A stretch of DNA of 64,000 nt from Histomonas meleagridis (GCA_020186115.1 WSYJ01000157.1:558001-622000); one strand, 5' to 3'; shown: positions 17,320-27,938, numbered from the stretch's first letter. The notes: generated by a model from the letters alone, not told the origin. Program-made: numbers and translations.

Positions 17320-19866
17320 TCAATGTTCTTCGAGCCAATTCAACTCCTTTATATCGTCGATTGCTATGTGATAAATAGCAGCCAACATTTCGAAGTCGCA
17401 TGTTTCTCCAGTTTGGAGGTAATGTCTCAATTTCTCGGTTACCAAAGTAATTGGGTCACCGTCCAACATCTTTTGCAGTGCGTCTTTCATCAGCTCCTGT
17501 TCGACCTTCTTTCTTCTAATTTGATGTATTACTGGTTTCTCTGCTGTGCTACAATTCCTAAAGTAGAGACATAACATGTTTCGAATCACTTTAACAATTC
17601 CATCGAACGACGATTCGTCTTCGATGTTCTTTAAGTAGCTTAAAAGTGTTCGATAATATGAAAACGCTTTTTCAGTGCGTCCAAGTGAGTCATTAATTAA
17701 TGCAAGTTGTTGATTACATTCGATTATTAGTGGACTTTCATTACTAAAATGTTTCATACGAATAGAAAGTGATTTAAGTGAATGTTCTTCAGCTTCAAGT
17801 GTTCGCCCAGAATCAATTAACACATCAGAAAGCTCAAATAAACATTCTGCAACTTGTGGTGAATCATTGCCAAATGCTGCTGTCATCGAATAAAGTGATT
17901 GCTCGATTAACGGTTGCGCCGATGCAAACTGCCGCATGGAGCGCTGGATTTTCCCTTGCAATAATGTGCACTGGGCTGTCTTAGGATGGCCAGCACCAAG
18001 TAGTGGATGACATATCTTAAGGGCTTGTTGGGAATAATTGGCCGCTTTGGTAAAATCACCAGATTCTTGAAATGCACTTGCAGAACTCATTAATATATCA
18101 GCTGTAAACCAATGTAATTCGCCAAGTTGGAACTTGACTATTTCTAACGCAGTGTTCATGTATGTTTCTATTTCTTCAGATGGACATGTCGAAATTAATG
18201 TTAAATATGCTGGAATAAGCCCTGCATGAAAATGTCGTCCAGCACCTATAGCTCCACGTGCACATACGTTAGCTTTCTTCGTATCACCGAGTCCAAGATA
18301 TGCTTGTGATAATAATGATAATCCAGATGCAACAAAAATACTTTCGTCTCCATAAATACTTTGGAATAGTGAAACAGAGTTATTAAGAGATAACATAGCT
18401 TCATCATAAAAACCATTTTCAAGAAGTTTATATGTTTCATTATTAAGTCCACGAATAGAAGAACATATTTCTATTAAGAAATGATGAGGAACAGAGTTAT
18501 ATGAAGTTAAACTATCGAAATGTATTGGTTTGGGTTCAGTGAAATCATATGTTGAAACATCTTTAAAATCAGCTCCAGTATGGAATTGAAGAGAAAAGAA
18601 AAGTTGTGGTAAGTGTAATAATGGAAGTTGTCGAGTAATTTCGACTCCAAACTTTTCTTGAATTCTTGGAGTTAACGTTCCTTCCCAAAAAGTGACAGCG
18701 CTATCGTCGTTGCCGAGAATGAGGTTATAGAAATTGATGATTTGGGTGGTCCATTCAGTGGATTCTACCTCTGAAAGTTTTTCGCTAATGATCTGCTTGC
18801 ATGTACGAGCAATCATTTCAATTTGAAGAAGAACTCTAATTGAAGGAATCATGGACATTTCAGCTAGTAATGGTAATTTCGAAACAGGGATGTTATGAGA
18901 TCTCATTTGTTCAGTAAGGGATTGAGAATCAAAAACAAATAACTGCATTGAATCAAGTTCTTTGATAAATGATTTGACAGAATCTTTACTTGCCCTTTTT
19001 ACTTTGGTTTTAGCGTCAAGAATCCATAACTTACCATCTCTATCTTGAATAGCTTTGGTTTTGGATGGATCAAGACCAAGGGAAGAAAGAATTTGAACAT
19101 TTTCAGGTGATAAACTTTCATTACCATCAATTTTCGTCTCAAAGAAAAGACTTTTCCCACCGTAATCAATCAAACATTGTAATGGGAAGTAAACGTTATC
19201 CAAATGCTTTGTTTGAAGGAATTGAATAATTTTCATTCTTTTGAGATAATTCTTCCTTTGCTTGTAAGTAAGTTTAACAACGTTCATACCGCTGATTTCT
19301 TTGATTGTGTCACTATCAAACAAGCCTTGTCCTCTTGTGTGAGCTAAAGCAAGAAATTCACCACAAACTTCAGCAAACTTAAATTGAGCTTCAGGGTCAT
19401 CTCTGGATTTTATAACAGAAGTCAACGAATTTTCGAATTCTTTGGTTTGAAAAGCCACAAGTTGGTTACAATCAGCTCTTGATAAAGATGCCATTGTCGA
19501 AGGTCTTTTCTTTTCATTTTGAATGCAACGCATCGCATTAGCTCCAAGTAATGATGCTCGCTGAACTTTACCACGAATTGAATTCGTCCACTTGATCAAT
19601 GAATTTTCATCTTCTGCTGCTAGATATAAGCGTTTGTTTCCAAATTTAAGTCTAAAAACAAATTTCCTATTCCATCTTTTTGCGTCTATTCTTTTAACGT
19701 CGCAATCAATTACATTAAATGCATGACCTGTTTTTTCATCTCCTTTGGTTTTATATATAATCAAAACTTGATCAGAACAAGTGACATACCTCATTTTCCA
19801 GTTGTTAAACCAACCCTTTTTCATGAGGAAGCCTTCCATTTTTGGTGCTGGGGCCTTGGCTGGCAT
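17320..19866 (-). CDS. PH - CLU-like - TPR protein
   Basis: 848 aa from the ATG at 19866; a further in-frame ATG at 19917 would add 17 residues. The minus strand between the two ATGs has CACGTACGTTTAAAA, the promoter-like box of other genes, so the shorter form is likelier. Residues 10-105 are a PH domain (KMEGFLMKKGWFNNWKMRYVTC ... YLAAEDENSLIKWTNSI). Residues about 190-330 resemble the Clu central domain (KRMKIIQFLQTKHLDNVYFPLQCLIDYGGK ... DGKLWILDA). The C-terminal third has TPRs of the CLU/kinesin-light-chain type (FTKAANYSQQALKICHPLLGAGHPKTAQCTLLQG). CLU proteins bind mRNAs for mitochondrial proteins; here the organelle would be a hydrogenosome. The PH domain suggests membrane recruitment, which is inference. 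Confidence 0.72.
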   Translation of the reverse strand: MPAKAPAPKMEGFLMKKGWFNNWKMRYVTCSDQVLIIYKTKGDEKTGHAFNVIDCDVKRIDAKRWNRKFVFRLKFGNKRLYLAAEDENSLIKWTNSIRGKVQRASLLGANAMRCIQNEKKRPSTMASLSRADCNQLVAFQTKEFENSLTSVIKSRDDPEAQFKFAEVCGEFLALAHTRGQGLFDSDTIKEISGMNVVKLTYKQRKNYLKRMKIIQFLQTKHLDNVYFPLQCLIDYGGKSLFFETKIDGNESLSPENVQILSSLGLDPSKTKAIQDRDGKLWILDAKTKVKRASKDSVKSFIKELDSMQLFVFDSQSLTEQMRSHNIPVSKLPLLAEMSMIPSIRVLLQIEMIARTCKQIISEKLSEVESTEWTTQIINFYNLILGNDDSAVTFWEGTLTPRIQEKFGVEITRQLPLLHLPQLFFSLQFHTGADFKDVSTYDFTEPKPIHFDSLTSYNSVPHHFLIEICSSIRGLNNETYKLLENGFYDEAMLSLNNSVSLFQSIYGDESIFVASGLSLLSQAYLGLGDTKKANVCARGAIGAGRHFHAGLIPAYLTLISTCPSEEIETYMNTALEIVKFQLGELHWFTADILMSSASAFQESGDFTKAANYSQQALKICHPLLGAGHPKTAQCTLLQGKIQRSMRQFASAQPLIEQSLYSMTAAFGNDSPQVAECLFELSDVLIDSGRTLEAEEHSLKSLSIRMKHFSNESPLIIECNQQLALINDSLGRTEKAFSYYRTLLSYLKNIEDESSFDGIVKVIRNMLCLYFRNCSTAEKPVIHQIRRKKVEQELMKDALQKMLDGDPITLVTEKLRHYLQTGETCDFEMLAAIYHIAIDDIKELNWLEEH

Positions 19867-19917
19867 TATTGGGAATATTTTAAACGTACGTGATATAAAA
19901 GATATCGAAAAATTCAT

Positions 19918-20483
19918 AACGTATGAACTTTAATGTTTTTGATGATATGTAATTAATGCATTATGATAAATATTATAATGTTATAACTTTACAAACTTAA
20001 TTTTCAGATATTTTTAGGTCAAATTTAAATAATGTTATTTCACTTAAGAATTTCATCTTGATTTTCTAGAATTAATTATTCAAAAATAAAATGACATTAT
20101 AAAATATATTATATAGAAAAATTTCATATAAAAAAGTACAAAAAAATGTTTACACATATTGCATTGAATGAGACTGCAGGTTGACCGGCTTGTCCCTACA
20201 TGAGAACTCTAATTAATAATTTGATATTCTAGGTTTGATTAAAAAATATAGCACATCATATATGTTGAACATTATATTTTTTAAATGGTATATAATTATA
20301 TTGAGTTTCCATTTTTCTAATGTCTTAATATTTATTATATTAATAAATTTTAATGTTTATTCAACTTCGATTCAAAATCCTGGAATTCTTCCAACAATTG
20401 TTGAAGTATTTTATATGATTCTTGATATGAATGATTTCTAAAAACCGCCCCCAGAAGTGCTGAAATAATTAAAATAGATAAAT
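19918..20483. other. Intergenic
   Basis: AT-rich with no supported gene. The 68-codon plus-strand open frame at 20235-20441 is hydrophobic low-complexity sequence with no promoter motif. Confidence 0.4.
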
Positions 20484-21743
20484 ATCTCTATTTTCAATAT
20501 CAATCCCATTTTGGACTGAAAGCAATTTCATTATATTTATGTTCACTTTTTTACATGCTACATAAATAGCTGTATTAAATATTTTTAATAATTATCAAAA
20601 ACCATTATAAAACTTTAAATAATTAAAATAAATATTATATAAAACAGACAAATATCTTTAGCATTAATATCAATTCCTTCTTGTTCAAGAAGTAATTTAA
20701 CTATTTCTGTATTACCCTTTTTCGAAGCAACTATAAGTGCTGTTTTAAATAATTTAAATAATTTCCAAATATTATTTTGAAGTATAAATTATAAATAAAA
20801 CAAATAAATATCTTTAGCATTAATATCAATTCCTTCTTGTTCAAGAAGTAATTTAACTATTTCTATATGACCTTTTTCAGATGCATGCAAAAGTGCTGTA
20901 TTAAATGTTTTTGATAATTTCCAAATATTACTATGAAATCCAAAATTATTAAAATAAATTTTAAATATAATAAATTTATAGTTTTAGCATTAATATCAAT
21001 ACCTTCTTGTTGAAGAAGTAATTTAACTATTTCTATGTGATCAAATATGGTTGCCCAAATAAGTGCTGTATAAAATATTTCAAACAATTTCCAAATATAA
21101 TTTTGAAATATCAAATTATTTTAGTAAATTCTGAATAAAACGTTTCAATATCTTTAACATTAACATTAATTTTTTCTTGTTCAAGAAATAATTTCATAGA
21201 ATCTATTTTACCACTTTTAGATGCTATAATAAAAGCTGCCTCGAATAATTGAAATAAATTACAAATATTTTTATGAAAATTATTATAAGAAATTTTAAAT
21301 AAGACATATAAATATTTTCTGTATTAATATCAATTCCTTTATGTTTAAGAAAGAATTTAACTATTTCTGTCTTTTTTTTAGTTGCTGAAATAAATGCATT
21401 TTCAAAGGATACAAATAATTTCCAAATGTTGTTTTTAAATATCAAAGAATTAAAATAAATTCTAAATAAAACACGCAAACATTTTTATTATTAACATCAA
21501 TACCTTTTCTTTCAAGAAGTAATTTAACGATTTCTATATAACCATTATAAGATGCTAACATAAGCGCTGTATTAAATAACATAAATAATTTCCAAATATT
21601 AAATTGAAATAGCAAAATATTTATATAAAATATGAATAAAACATATCAATATCTTTAGCATTAACATCAATTCTTCCTTGCTCAAGAAGTAGTCTCACAA
21701 CTTCTATATGACCATTTTCAGATGCTAACATAAGAGCAGTTTT
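20484..21743 (-). repeat. Eight ankyrin modules separated by mostly 77-nt spacers
   Basis: Eight modules of 30-31 codons lie on the minus strand (ending at D codons near 21651, 21481, 21314, 21150, 20980, 20810, 20654 and 20484). All read as intact ankyrin repeats of the type x-T-A-L-I-x-A-S...EIVKLLLEQEGIDINAKD. The spacer lengths I counted, including the one at 21744-21820 that precedes the first module, are 77, 77, 77, 71, 77, 77, 63 and 77 nt. Spacers share ATTTATTTGTTTTATTT near their start and AATATTTGGAAATTATTT near their end. No module contains a stop or frameshift. Confidence 0.85.
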
Positions 21744-22800
21744 AAATAATATCAATGAATTCCAAACATTATTTTGAATTTCCAAATCATAACAACAAAT
21801 TTTAAATAAAATAAATAAATGTTTTTTGCATTGATGTTAACTCTTTTTAGGTTTAAAATATATTTCACAAGTTCAACGTCTCCTGATTCTGATGAAAAAA
21901 CTAAAATATTTTTTGGAATTGAGTGTTTTTCCAAAAAATATATTATAAGGAACAAATTTCCAATTCTTTCCTAATTCTATAAGTTTATTTTGTTCAATTT
22001 TATTATCAAATATATAACTAAAAATATTGTTTCGGTGAAATTCAATTGCTTCAAGTGTATCTTTAAATGATGAATTATTTTGTTCACATAAATGAACTAT
22101 TTCAAGATTTCCACCTGCAACTGCATATTTACCCGTGTTATCTAATTTTGCACCATTCATAAGTAAATATTTAAAACATTTAATTGAAGAAAAAAAATGC
22201 TGCATAATCAATTAATGTAACATTATCTTTATTAATAAATGAACTTCTTTCATAAAGTGATGGCTCAATTGTTTGATTAAAATTAAAATCATTTTGTGAT
22301 GAAATTTCTTGAAATTTTTCGATTTCATCATTTCGAATTATTTTCGCAATTTCATTTGGATTAACTCCTTCTGTGACGTATTGCTTATGAAGTTCCCAAT
22401 CATTCTTTGAAAGTTTATCATAATTATCAAAGAAATATTTTTCTAATGGATCATTATAATTTCTTTTTTTGTTTTCCTCTTCAGTTTTATAGTGTGCAAA
22501 ATATTTTGATTGAATATTTTTAATAATACTTTTATCTGCTAAATTCTGTTCAATCATTTTGTTTATTATATAATATGCTTCTTGTGAATCAATTTTAGAT
22601 ACGCTTTTGCTAAAAATTTCAAAAATTTTGGAGTTAACTTCTTTGTTAATTTTTTCTACTTTTGTTTGAAGAATTGCTAAGAATTCTAAGCAAGTATCTA
22701 TTTCGTAGTTTTGTGAATAAAAGCCATAATAAAGTAAGTTACAAATTAAAGTTTTATACGTATAAGGAAAGCTTTTATCAAATAATTCCTCGGATTCCTA
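20484..22800 (-). pseudogene. Broken DUF3447/ankyrin gene
   Basis: The protein can be followed from about 22800 (EELFDKSFPYTYKTLICNLLYYG), preceded by an in-frame stop, so the true N-terminus is missing. It continues through IQSKYFAHYKTEEENKKRNYNDPLEKYF and IIRNDEIEKFQEIS to LIDYAAFF. There a run of eight A on the plus strand (near 22190) shifts the frame before SSIKCFKYLLMNGAKLDNTGKYAVAGG. A second break after IELGK (near 21965) deletes about 35-40 codons relative to the other copies. The frame then resumes as ERIGNLFLIIYFLEKHSIPKNILVFSSESGDVELVKYIL and enters the ankyrin array. 5' truncation, a homopolymer frameshift and an internal deletion make this a pseudogene. The clean downstream modules are therefore surprising. 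Confidence 0.8.
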
Positions 22801-23042
22801 GGATTTGTTAACTTCGAGAAAACAATAATTAATAAAATAATATAGAAACTTACAAACAGTAATCCCCTAAAACAGAAAGAAGAAAGAAAACAAATCAAAA
22901 CCTTTGATTTTTTTATAAAATCTATAGGAACGGAAATGAAAACTTTCACAAACATTTCCAAAAAAAAAAAAAAATCAATTAATTGATTGACCACGATCAC
23001 AAAAATAAAAACAAAACCATTTTTACTGCAAACAATATCTTT
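22801..23042. other. Intergenic
   Basis: AT-rich with a run of 13 A near 22960. No gene supported. Confidence 0.4.
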
Positions 23043-23354
23043 CTAATTTAAAGTTGTACATGAACTTGAGCTTTTGCGTACACAGTTACTTGATGATGAT
23101 ATTGAATGATTCATTGATTTTATAACACTTGTATTTGAGAGATCAAAACTTGAATTATCTAAGTTTGTATTATTGTTAGTGTTTGTTGAATAAGAGAAAG
23201 ACGAATGACTTTCGAAATTTGGGTAAATTGAACCTCTTTGAAATTCTATTGGTTCTAAAATAGAAACATCATAGTACATAGGATCTGCTGTCATAAATGG
23301 GGAAATTCTCAAAGGAAACTTTAGTCTTGGCCCCTCTTCCACAAATCTCCACAT
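23043..23354 (-). CDS. Small Ser/Asn-rich protein, unknown
   Basis: 103 aa. The N-terminal half is hydrophobic/aromatic (MWRFVEEGPRLKFPLRISPFMTADPMYYDVSILEPIEFQRGSIYP). The C-terminal half is a Ser/Asn/Thr-rich tail. No family is recognised. I keep it because its ATG is preceded on the minus strand by two well-formed boxes (GACGTTTAATG and TACGTTAAA, 23363-23387), the same signal used by certain genes in this window, and because its codon pattern is ordered over the first 45 residues. Confidence 0.5.
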   Translation of the reverse strand: MWRFVEEGPRLKFPLRISPFMTADPMYYDVSILEPIEFQRGSIYPNFESHSSFSYSTNTNNNTNLDNSSFDLSNTSVIKSMNHSISSSSNCVRKSSSSCTTLN

Positions 23355-23362
23355 GTTTAACT

Positions 23363-23387
23363 TTAACGTACATTAACATTAAACGTC
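23363..23387 (-). promoter_or_regulatory. Two ACGTT boxes before the small Ser/Asn-rich gene
   Basis: On the minus strand, GACGTTTAATGTTAATGTACGTTAAA ends about 8 nt before the ATG at 23354. It is the same ACGTTTA sense as upstream of IFT122. Confidence 0.5.
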
Positions 23388-23501
23388 TTCTTCAATAAAC
23401 TTTTTTATTATATCTTTGGAATTCTTAAGAAAAAAAATTAGAAATAATTATTTTCTCCGAATATTAAAAATTATTTTCAATAAAAACATTTTACTTATTA
23501 A

Positions 23502-26500
23502 TCAAAATGATACAGGACTATCTTTTTCGAAAGATCGAAGCATTTCAAGTATATCTGATTTAGGCAATTCGTCTATATTTTCATATTCATCGATATCTGT
23601 TGTGTGGCACATTGGGCAGCATTCATTTTCCAGTGCTGTATTTTCATAATCCAATTGATTCATTATAGTACCGCATACTGCACAAACTCTAATTTCTATT
23701 TGTTCCTTATTAAAATAAAATCTTTTATCCACTTCTGCTTTATCTTTTAGTTTTTGTATTACGAACATATCCTCAGGTGTATTCATTAAGTAATCCTCAG
23801 TTACTCCATCGACATTTGGTATTTCGTTTAATTCATTTAATGGTTGCATATGAATTAATTCCGAAATATTTTTATCTCCTTTATATTCGATTGGTATTAA
23901 AGGAATTGGCTTACACGAATACATACTAAAAGTTATTCTCATTCCACAATTACCACATATTAACAACGGATATTTCGATGTAGAATAAAAATCTTTTCCA
24001 CATCGTGGACAATTACAGGCAATTAATTTGTCATTACTTTTTACTTCTTTGTTAAACCTAACTGCTTGTTTAGCTATACGTGATGAAGACTCATCGATGT
24101 TATACGAACTTAATTCTTTTAATGCGAATGCAATCCAACGTTTTAATCCTAAAGCTGCCGAAGATGTTAACATTTGTAATAATATATCTTCGATATGAAT
24201 TCCTTGAATCGGATATATTTTAATACATGCAATTACATAATATGAAAGTCGAAATATATCAATAAGTTCATTGTTACTTAAAGGCGTCATTAAATATTGT
24301 TGTAATCGATGAATCGCATAATAACAAATTGATATACTATGATAAATCCAATATTTTTCATTGTTATTTAGTCCTAACATAAATTCAATAAATGATAATT
24401 TCTCACTTGAAAACGTGTTAGAATATGTATCCTTTAATGTGCGTAATGTTTTCTCACGTTCTTCATAATCATTTGGTATAAAGAAACAGATTAATGATTC
24501 AAACAATTTTCCTGATTCGAATAATAATTGCCCGAATTTCGGATATATAATATTATATACAGATGAATAAAGTCTTGATAAACTAATGGCTTCATTCCAT
24601 TGCCCTAAGTATACACGCGCTTTAGCAATCGCTTCGATGTCATTACTCTTCTTTAATATACGAATCGCGCCATCATTAAGTCCGGCTTTAAGTAATACAT
24701 CGGCTGCTTTACTACAATATTCTTTAGGGAAATTATAATTAATAATGTTTCGCTCAAGATGTTTTTCTTGAGCTAATCGTAATACTTCATCCCATTGTTC
24801 ATTATTCGCATATATTGTTAATGCTTCTTCATTAATTCCAACTTCTTCAAGTTCATTTGCCTTTTTTTCATTGTTTTTCTTGTTGTTATTATTTGGTTGT
24901 TTTAATTCTTCGCCTAAAAATTTATATAATTCAATGTCATATTTCGTTGGATTAATATTTGGCGCAATTTCATATGTAAAAAATGAAAAACTTTCATTGG
25001 TATAAGGAGCGGACATTTTGGCGATTTCGAAATTCTTTTGTTTTAATGATTCTTTAGTAATATAATCCCATTGTTTATTAGAAGGATTAATCATAATTAA
25101 ATCATTAATACTATTCCAATCTTTATTTTGGATAATTTCTTCTAAAGGTAATTCGATTTCGATTATTTCAATTGATCCTTTATTCGAAAGAACAATTTTA
25201 TTTTTTATTAATGTAAGAATTGTACCTTCGACAAATATTTCTTTTGGTTTATAATTTTTATAATGTATTGAAATCGTATTTTTATTACTTGTTACATATA
25301 ACTCATTAACTCTATCAGAAAAAGCGAAACTATAAATGTTTTCCATTTCTTTAATTATTTCCTTAGTAAAACTATTTAATACTATACATTTATTATGATC
25401 ATCAATTAATGAAATTAATAATTCTTGTTTCGATGTAAACTTAATAGGAAATTCATGTTGATATAAAAGAATTGGTTCATCTTGATTAATGATTGAGAAA
25501 TAAATACATCCATCTTCACATGAGACTAAAACACAATCATTAATTGATGTTACGTTTGTTAAATAATTTATTTTATTATTAAACTCAAATTGACAAACAA
25601 AATTTCCATTTAAATTTATTACATTCATTTGTGAATTAATCGAATATATTATATATTCATTCGTTAAACATATTAATGAATTCTCAAATGTTCCACCAAC
25701 TTCAGATATTTTCATGATTTTATTATCTTCCGTATTAATATATTTATAAACATTTAATGAATCTTTAAAATGTATTAATAAATATTGTGATGACATTGAT
25801 AATGATAAAATGACCTTATTAAATGTTAAATTTTCTTTTTCTTCTGTTTCAATGTTATCAAAAATCATTGAGTTAATACTCGTTTTATATGAGACATATT
25901 TGTCATAATTAGAAAACCCAAGAAGAAAATTAATGTTTCGTAGTTCAACAAAACCTTCACGTGTGGCAATAGCAACACATCCATTATGATCAACATCCAT
26001 ATCCCAAACCCAATCAGAATCAATTTGGAAATCACAAAGATATGATAACGTTGACGTGAAAAGTGTAAATTTACCAGAAACGCCTGAAAATCCAAAATAA
26101 TTCGATTCGCCTTTGATGAATATAGAACATAAAGACTCAAAGGAAAGTGAATTCTTACCAATTAATGCTTGATCAGTGGATCGATACATTGAAATACGAC
26201 AATCTAAATCAGATGTTAATATGATTTCATTGTCATTTATTAGTGTAGAATAAACATTGGTAACAATTGTGGAGTATGTAAATGTTTGTAAAATTTCTTG
26301 TTTTTCTAATGAAACAACATTGATAACACCATTTTGATAAGAAATGATAAAGGATTCACCACTTGGCAAAAATGTAATAGATTGAATGTGTTCCTTGGTT
26401 TTAATTAGTGTGGTACGTGGATCATCAGGATTCCAGATGTTGTATTCCTTGGAAGAGGATGAAATTAATAGTGGCTTAGTAGGGCACCAAGCAAGATTTT

Positions 26501-26807
26501 TAGTTGCACCGTTGGAGCCATGAGTTGCAAAAGATTCATTGTTTAAAGAGCGCCAAATAACAACTGTCCCATCTGAACTTGAAGATGCAAAAAAAGATCC
26601 ATCATATGAGCATCTAACACAGTAAATAGTTGCTTGATGAGATCGTCGTTGGTCAATAATATTTCCTGTTTTTGGATCTAAAAAATATAGATCATTCGCA
26701 CAAGCTGCAATAATTTGACTTCCATCACGTTTGAAACAAATAGAATATACATCTGGATTTATTGTTATATTATTAAGTTGAGTTTTCCAAATTTGATTAA
26801 ATTCCAT
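23502..26807 (-). CDS. IFT122: Intraflagellar transport protein IFT122
   Basis: 1101 aa. The N-terminal half is WD40 propellers: VYSICFKRDGSQIIAACANDLYFLDPKTG, then HQATIYCVRCSYDGSFFASSSSDGTVVIW and WCPTKPLLISSSSKEYNIW, matching the IFT122 start. A helical TPR-like region with degenerate repeats (EALTIYANNEQWDEVLRLAQE, GLNDGAIRILKKSNDIEAIAKARVYLGQWNEAI) fills residues 600-940. Two Cys clusters end the protein: C-x-C-P-x-C-G with CGNCG at about 950-975, and CAVCG...CCPMCH near 1055-1080. IFT122 is an IFT-A subunit needed for retrograde transport in flagella, which fits a flagellated protist. It is somewhat shorter than animal IFT122 (about 1240). The start follows GACGTTTAAAT by 20 nt. Confidence 0.85.
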   Translation of the reverse strand: MEFNQIWKTQLNNITINPDVYSICFKRDGSQIIAACANDLYFLDPKTGNIIDQRRSHQATIYCVRCSYDGSFFASSSSDGTVVIWRSLNNESFATHGSNGATKNLAWCPTKPLLISSSSKEYNIWNPDDPRTTLIKTKEHIQSITFLPSGESFIISYQNGVINVVSLEKQEILQTFTYSTIVTNVYSTLINDNEIILTSDLDCRISMYRSTDQALIGKNSLSFESLCSIFIKGESNYFGFSGVSGKFTLFTSTLSYLCDFQIDSDWVWDMDVDHNGCVAIATREGFVELRNINFLLGFSNYDKYVSYKTSINSMIFDNIETEEKENLTFNKVILSLSMSSQYLLIHFKDSLNVYKYINTEDNKIMKISEVGGTFENSLICLTNEYIIYSINSQMNVINLNGNFVCQFEFNNKINYLTNVTSINDCVLVSCEDGCIYFSIINQDEPILLYQHEFPIKFTSKQELLISLIDDHNKCIVLNSFTKEIIKEMENIYSFAFSDRVNELYVTSNKNTISIHYKNYKPKEIFVEGTILTLIKNKIVLSNKGSIEIIEIELPLEEIIQNKDWNSINDLIMINPSNKQWDYITKESLKQKNFEIAKMSAPYTNESFSFFTYEIAPNINPTKYDIELYKFLGEELKQPNNNNKKNNEKKANELEEVGINEEALTIYANNEQWDEVLRLAQEKHLERNIINYNFPKEYCSKAADVLLKAGLNDGAIRILKKSNDIEAIAKARVYLGQWNEAISLSRLYSSVYNIIYPKFGQLLFESGKLFESLICFFIPNDYEEREKTLRTLKDTYSNTFSSEKLSFIEFMLGLNNNEKYWIYHSISICYYAIHRLQQYLMTPLSNNELIDIFRLSYYVIACIKIYPIQGIHIEDILLQMLTSSAALGLKRWIAFALKELSSYNIDESSSRIAKQAVRFNKEVKSNDKLIACNCPRCGKDFYSTSKYPLLICGNCGMRITFSMYSCKPIPLIPIEYKGDKNISELIHMQPLNELNEIPNVDGVTEDYLMNTPEDMFVIQKLKDKAEVDKRFYFNKEQIEIRVCAVCGTIMNQLDYENTALENECCPMCHTTDIDEYENIDELPKSDILEMLRSFEKDSPVSF

Positions 26808-26832
26808 TTTAATTTAACAATATTTAAACGTC
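26808..26832 (-). promoter_or_regulatory. GACGTTTAAAT box of IFT122
   Basis: On the minus strand, GACGTTTAAATATTG lies 15-25 nt before the IFT122 ATG. The whole region between IFT122 and the tRNA is 81 bp. Confidence 0.5.
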
Positions 26833-26888
26833 TATCGAGACAATAAATATAATATCAAATTTTTAAATATATTGAGTTTCTCGAATTC

Positions 26889-26960
26889 TCTCCCGTAGTG
26901 TAATGGTTAGCACATGGGACTTTGAATCCCGGGACGGAGGTTCGATTCCTCCCGGGAGAA
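26889..26960 (+). tRNA. tRNA-Gln(TTG): tRNA-Gln, anticodon TTG
   Basis: Full cloverleaf. The 7-bp acceptor is TCTCCCG (26889-26895) with CGGGAGA (26953-26959). The D arm is GTGTAATGGTTAGCAC. The anticodon stem-loop is TGGGA-CTTTGAA-TCCCG, with TTG at positions 34-36. The T arm is GGAGG-TTCGATT-CCTCC, and the discriminator is A. There is no intron. It sits between the IFT122 and NMNAT starts. Confidence 0.95.
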
Positions 26961-27000
26961 TTCGTTTTTTGATTTTTTTTTGTCTGACAAATCATTTTTA

Positions 27001-27630
27001 ATGAAGAAGTGTATTTTAAACCTTGGAGGCAGTTTTAATCCTCCAACTGTTGCACATCTTAACCTTCTTTCATTGGCACGCAATAGATTGGAAGAAGAAG
27101 GTTTTACTGAATTTCATGGATTTTTGACACCAACACATGGAAATTATGAAAAACAAGGACTTTTGGGTTCACCTATAAGAAAAGAATTATGCGAGAAATG
27201 TGTTGAAGGTAGTGATTGGATTTCTGTAAATGATTTTGAAATTTCCAATGCCGAATGGACCAAAACAATTATTACATTAAACAATCTAAAAGAAAGATTT
27301 CCTGATTCAAAAGTGTTCATGGTATGTGGAGCAGATTTAATTTTAAGATGGAACAATCCAATATGGAATCCAGACGATGTTCATGAAATTCTTGATAACT
27401 TTGGTGTTTGTATCATTTCTAGAATTGACACACTTGATTCAATTATTAAGCAAGTTCCTGTATTAAATGGTCACATGCAAAATGTTTATCTAATCAAAGA
27501 TAATCCAATGGAAGCTGTTTCATCAACATACGTGAGGAACCTTTTAAGTCATAAAAAGTCAATAAGTGGCCTGGTTGTACCTGCTGTTGAAAAATACATC
27601 AAAGAAAATGATTTGTACAGTGAAATCTAA
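27001..27630 (+). CDS. NMNAT: Nicotinamide/nicotinate mononucleotide adenylyltransferase
   Basis: 209 aa from the ATG at 27001. The frame is open upstream to 26980 but only with TTG. The nucleotidyltransferase fold is shown by the N-terminal LGGSFNPPTVAHL (the G-x-F-x-P-x-(H/T)-x-x-H ATP-binding motif), 'FLTPTHGNY' and 'FMVCGADLILRW'. The C-terminal VSSTYVRNLL matches the family ISSTxxR motif that contacts ATP phosphates. The enzyme joins NMN or NaMN to ATP to make NAD or its acid form. Length is normal for a short eukaryotic NMNAT. It starts 40 bp after the tRNA, with a TCATTTTTA initiator touching the ATG. Confidence 0.9.
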   Translation: MKKCILNLGGSFNPPTVAHLNLLSLARNRLEEEGFTEFHGFLTPTHGNYEKQGLLGSPIRKELCEKCVEGSDWISVNDFEISNAEWTKTIITLNNLKERFPDSKVFMVCGADLILRWNNPIWNPDDVHEILDNFGVCIISRIDTLDSIIKQVPVLNGHMQNVYLIKDNPMEAVSSTYVRNLLSHKKSISGLVVPAVEKYIKENDLYSEI

Positions 27631-27640
27631 AAAAGAAAAA

Positions 27641-27644
27641 ATAC

Positions 27645-27677
<33 letters not shown>

Positions 27678-27684
27678 TGTGTGA
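27641..27684. repeat. Poly-T followed by (GT)n microsatellite
   Basis: A run of about 20 T is followed by about 9 GT units just after the NMNAT stop. It is a simple repeat in the 308-bp spacer before the DUF3447 gene, and no gene lies in that spacer. Confidence 0.9.
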
Positions 27685-27938
27685 TAATATCATCTTATTG
27701 AAGATGAAATGATTGATTCAAAATTTTAAGTTGCTATAATTTTATATCAAATTAATGACAAATATTTTTATTAGTAATATCAATTCTTTTTTGTTGGAAT
27801 ATCATTTATTTAAATGATATAATAACTCCAATCTGTCAATTAAATGATATTTCTCCAAAAATAAAGTTCTCAAAATGTATTTTAATAGTTTACTTAAAAG
27901 TGATTGTGAAAATTCTTAAAAAAACAAAAACATTTCAC

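Noticed and set aside
20235-20441. 68-codon hydrophobic plus-strand frame
   Set aside because: AT-rich low complexity, no promoter motif, no conserved pattern.
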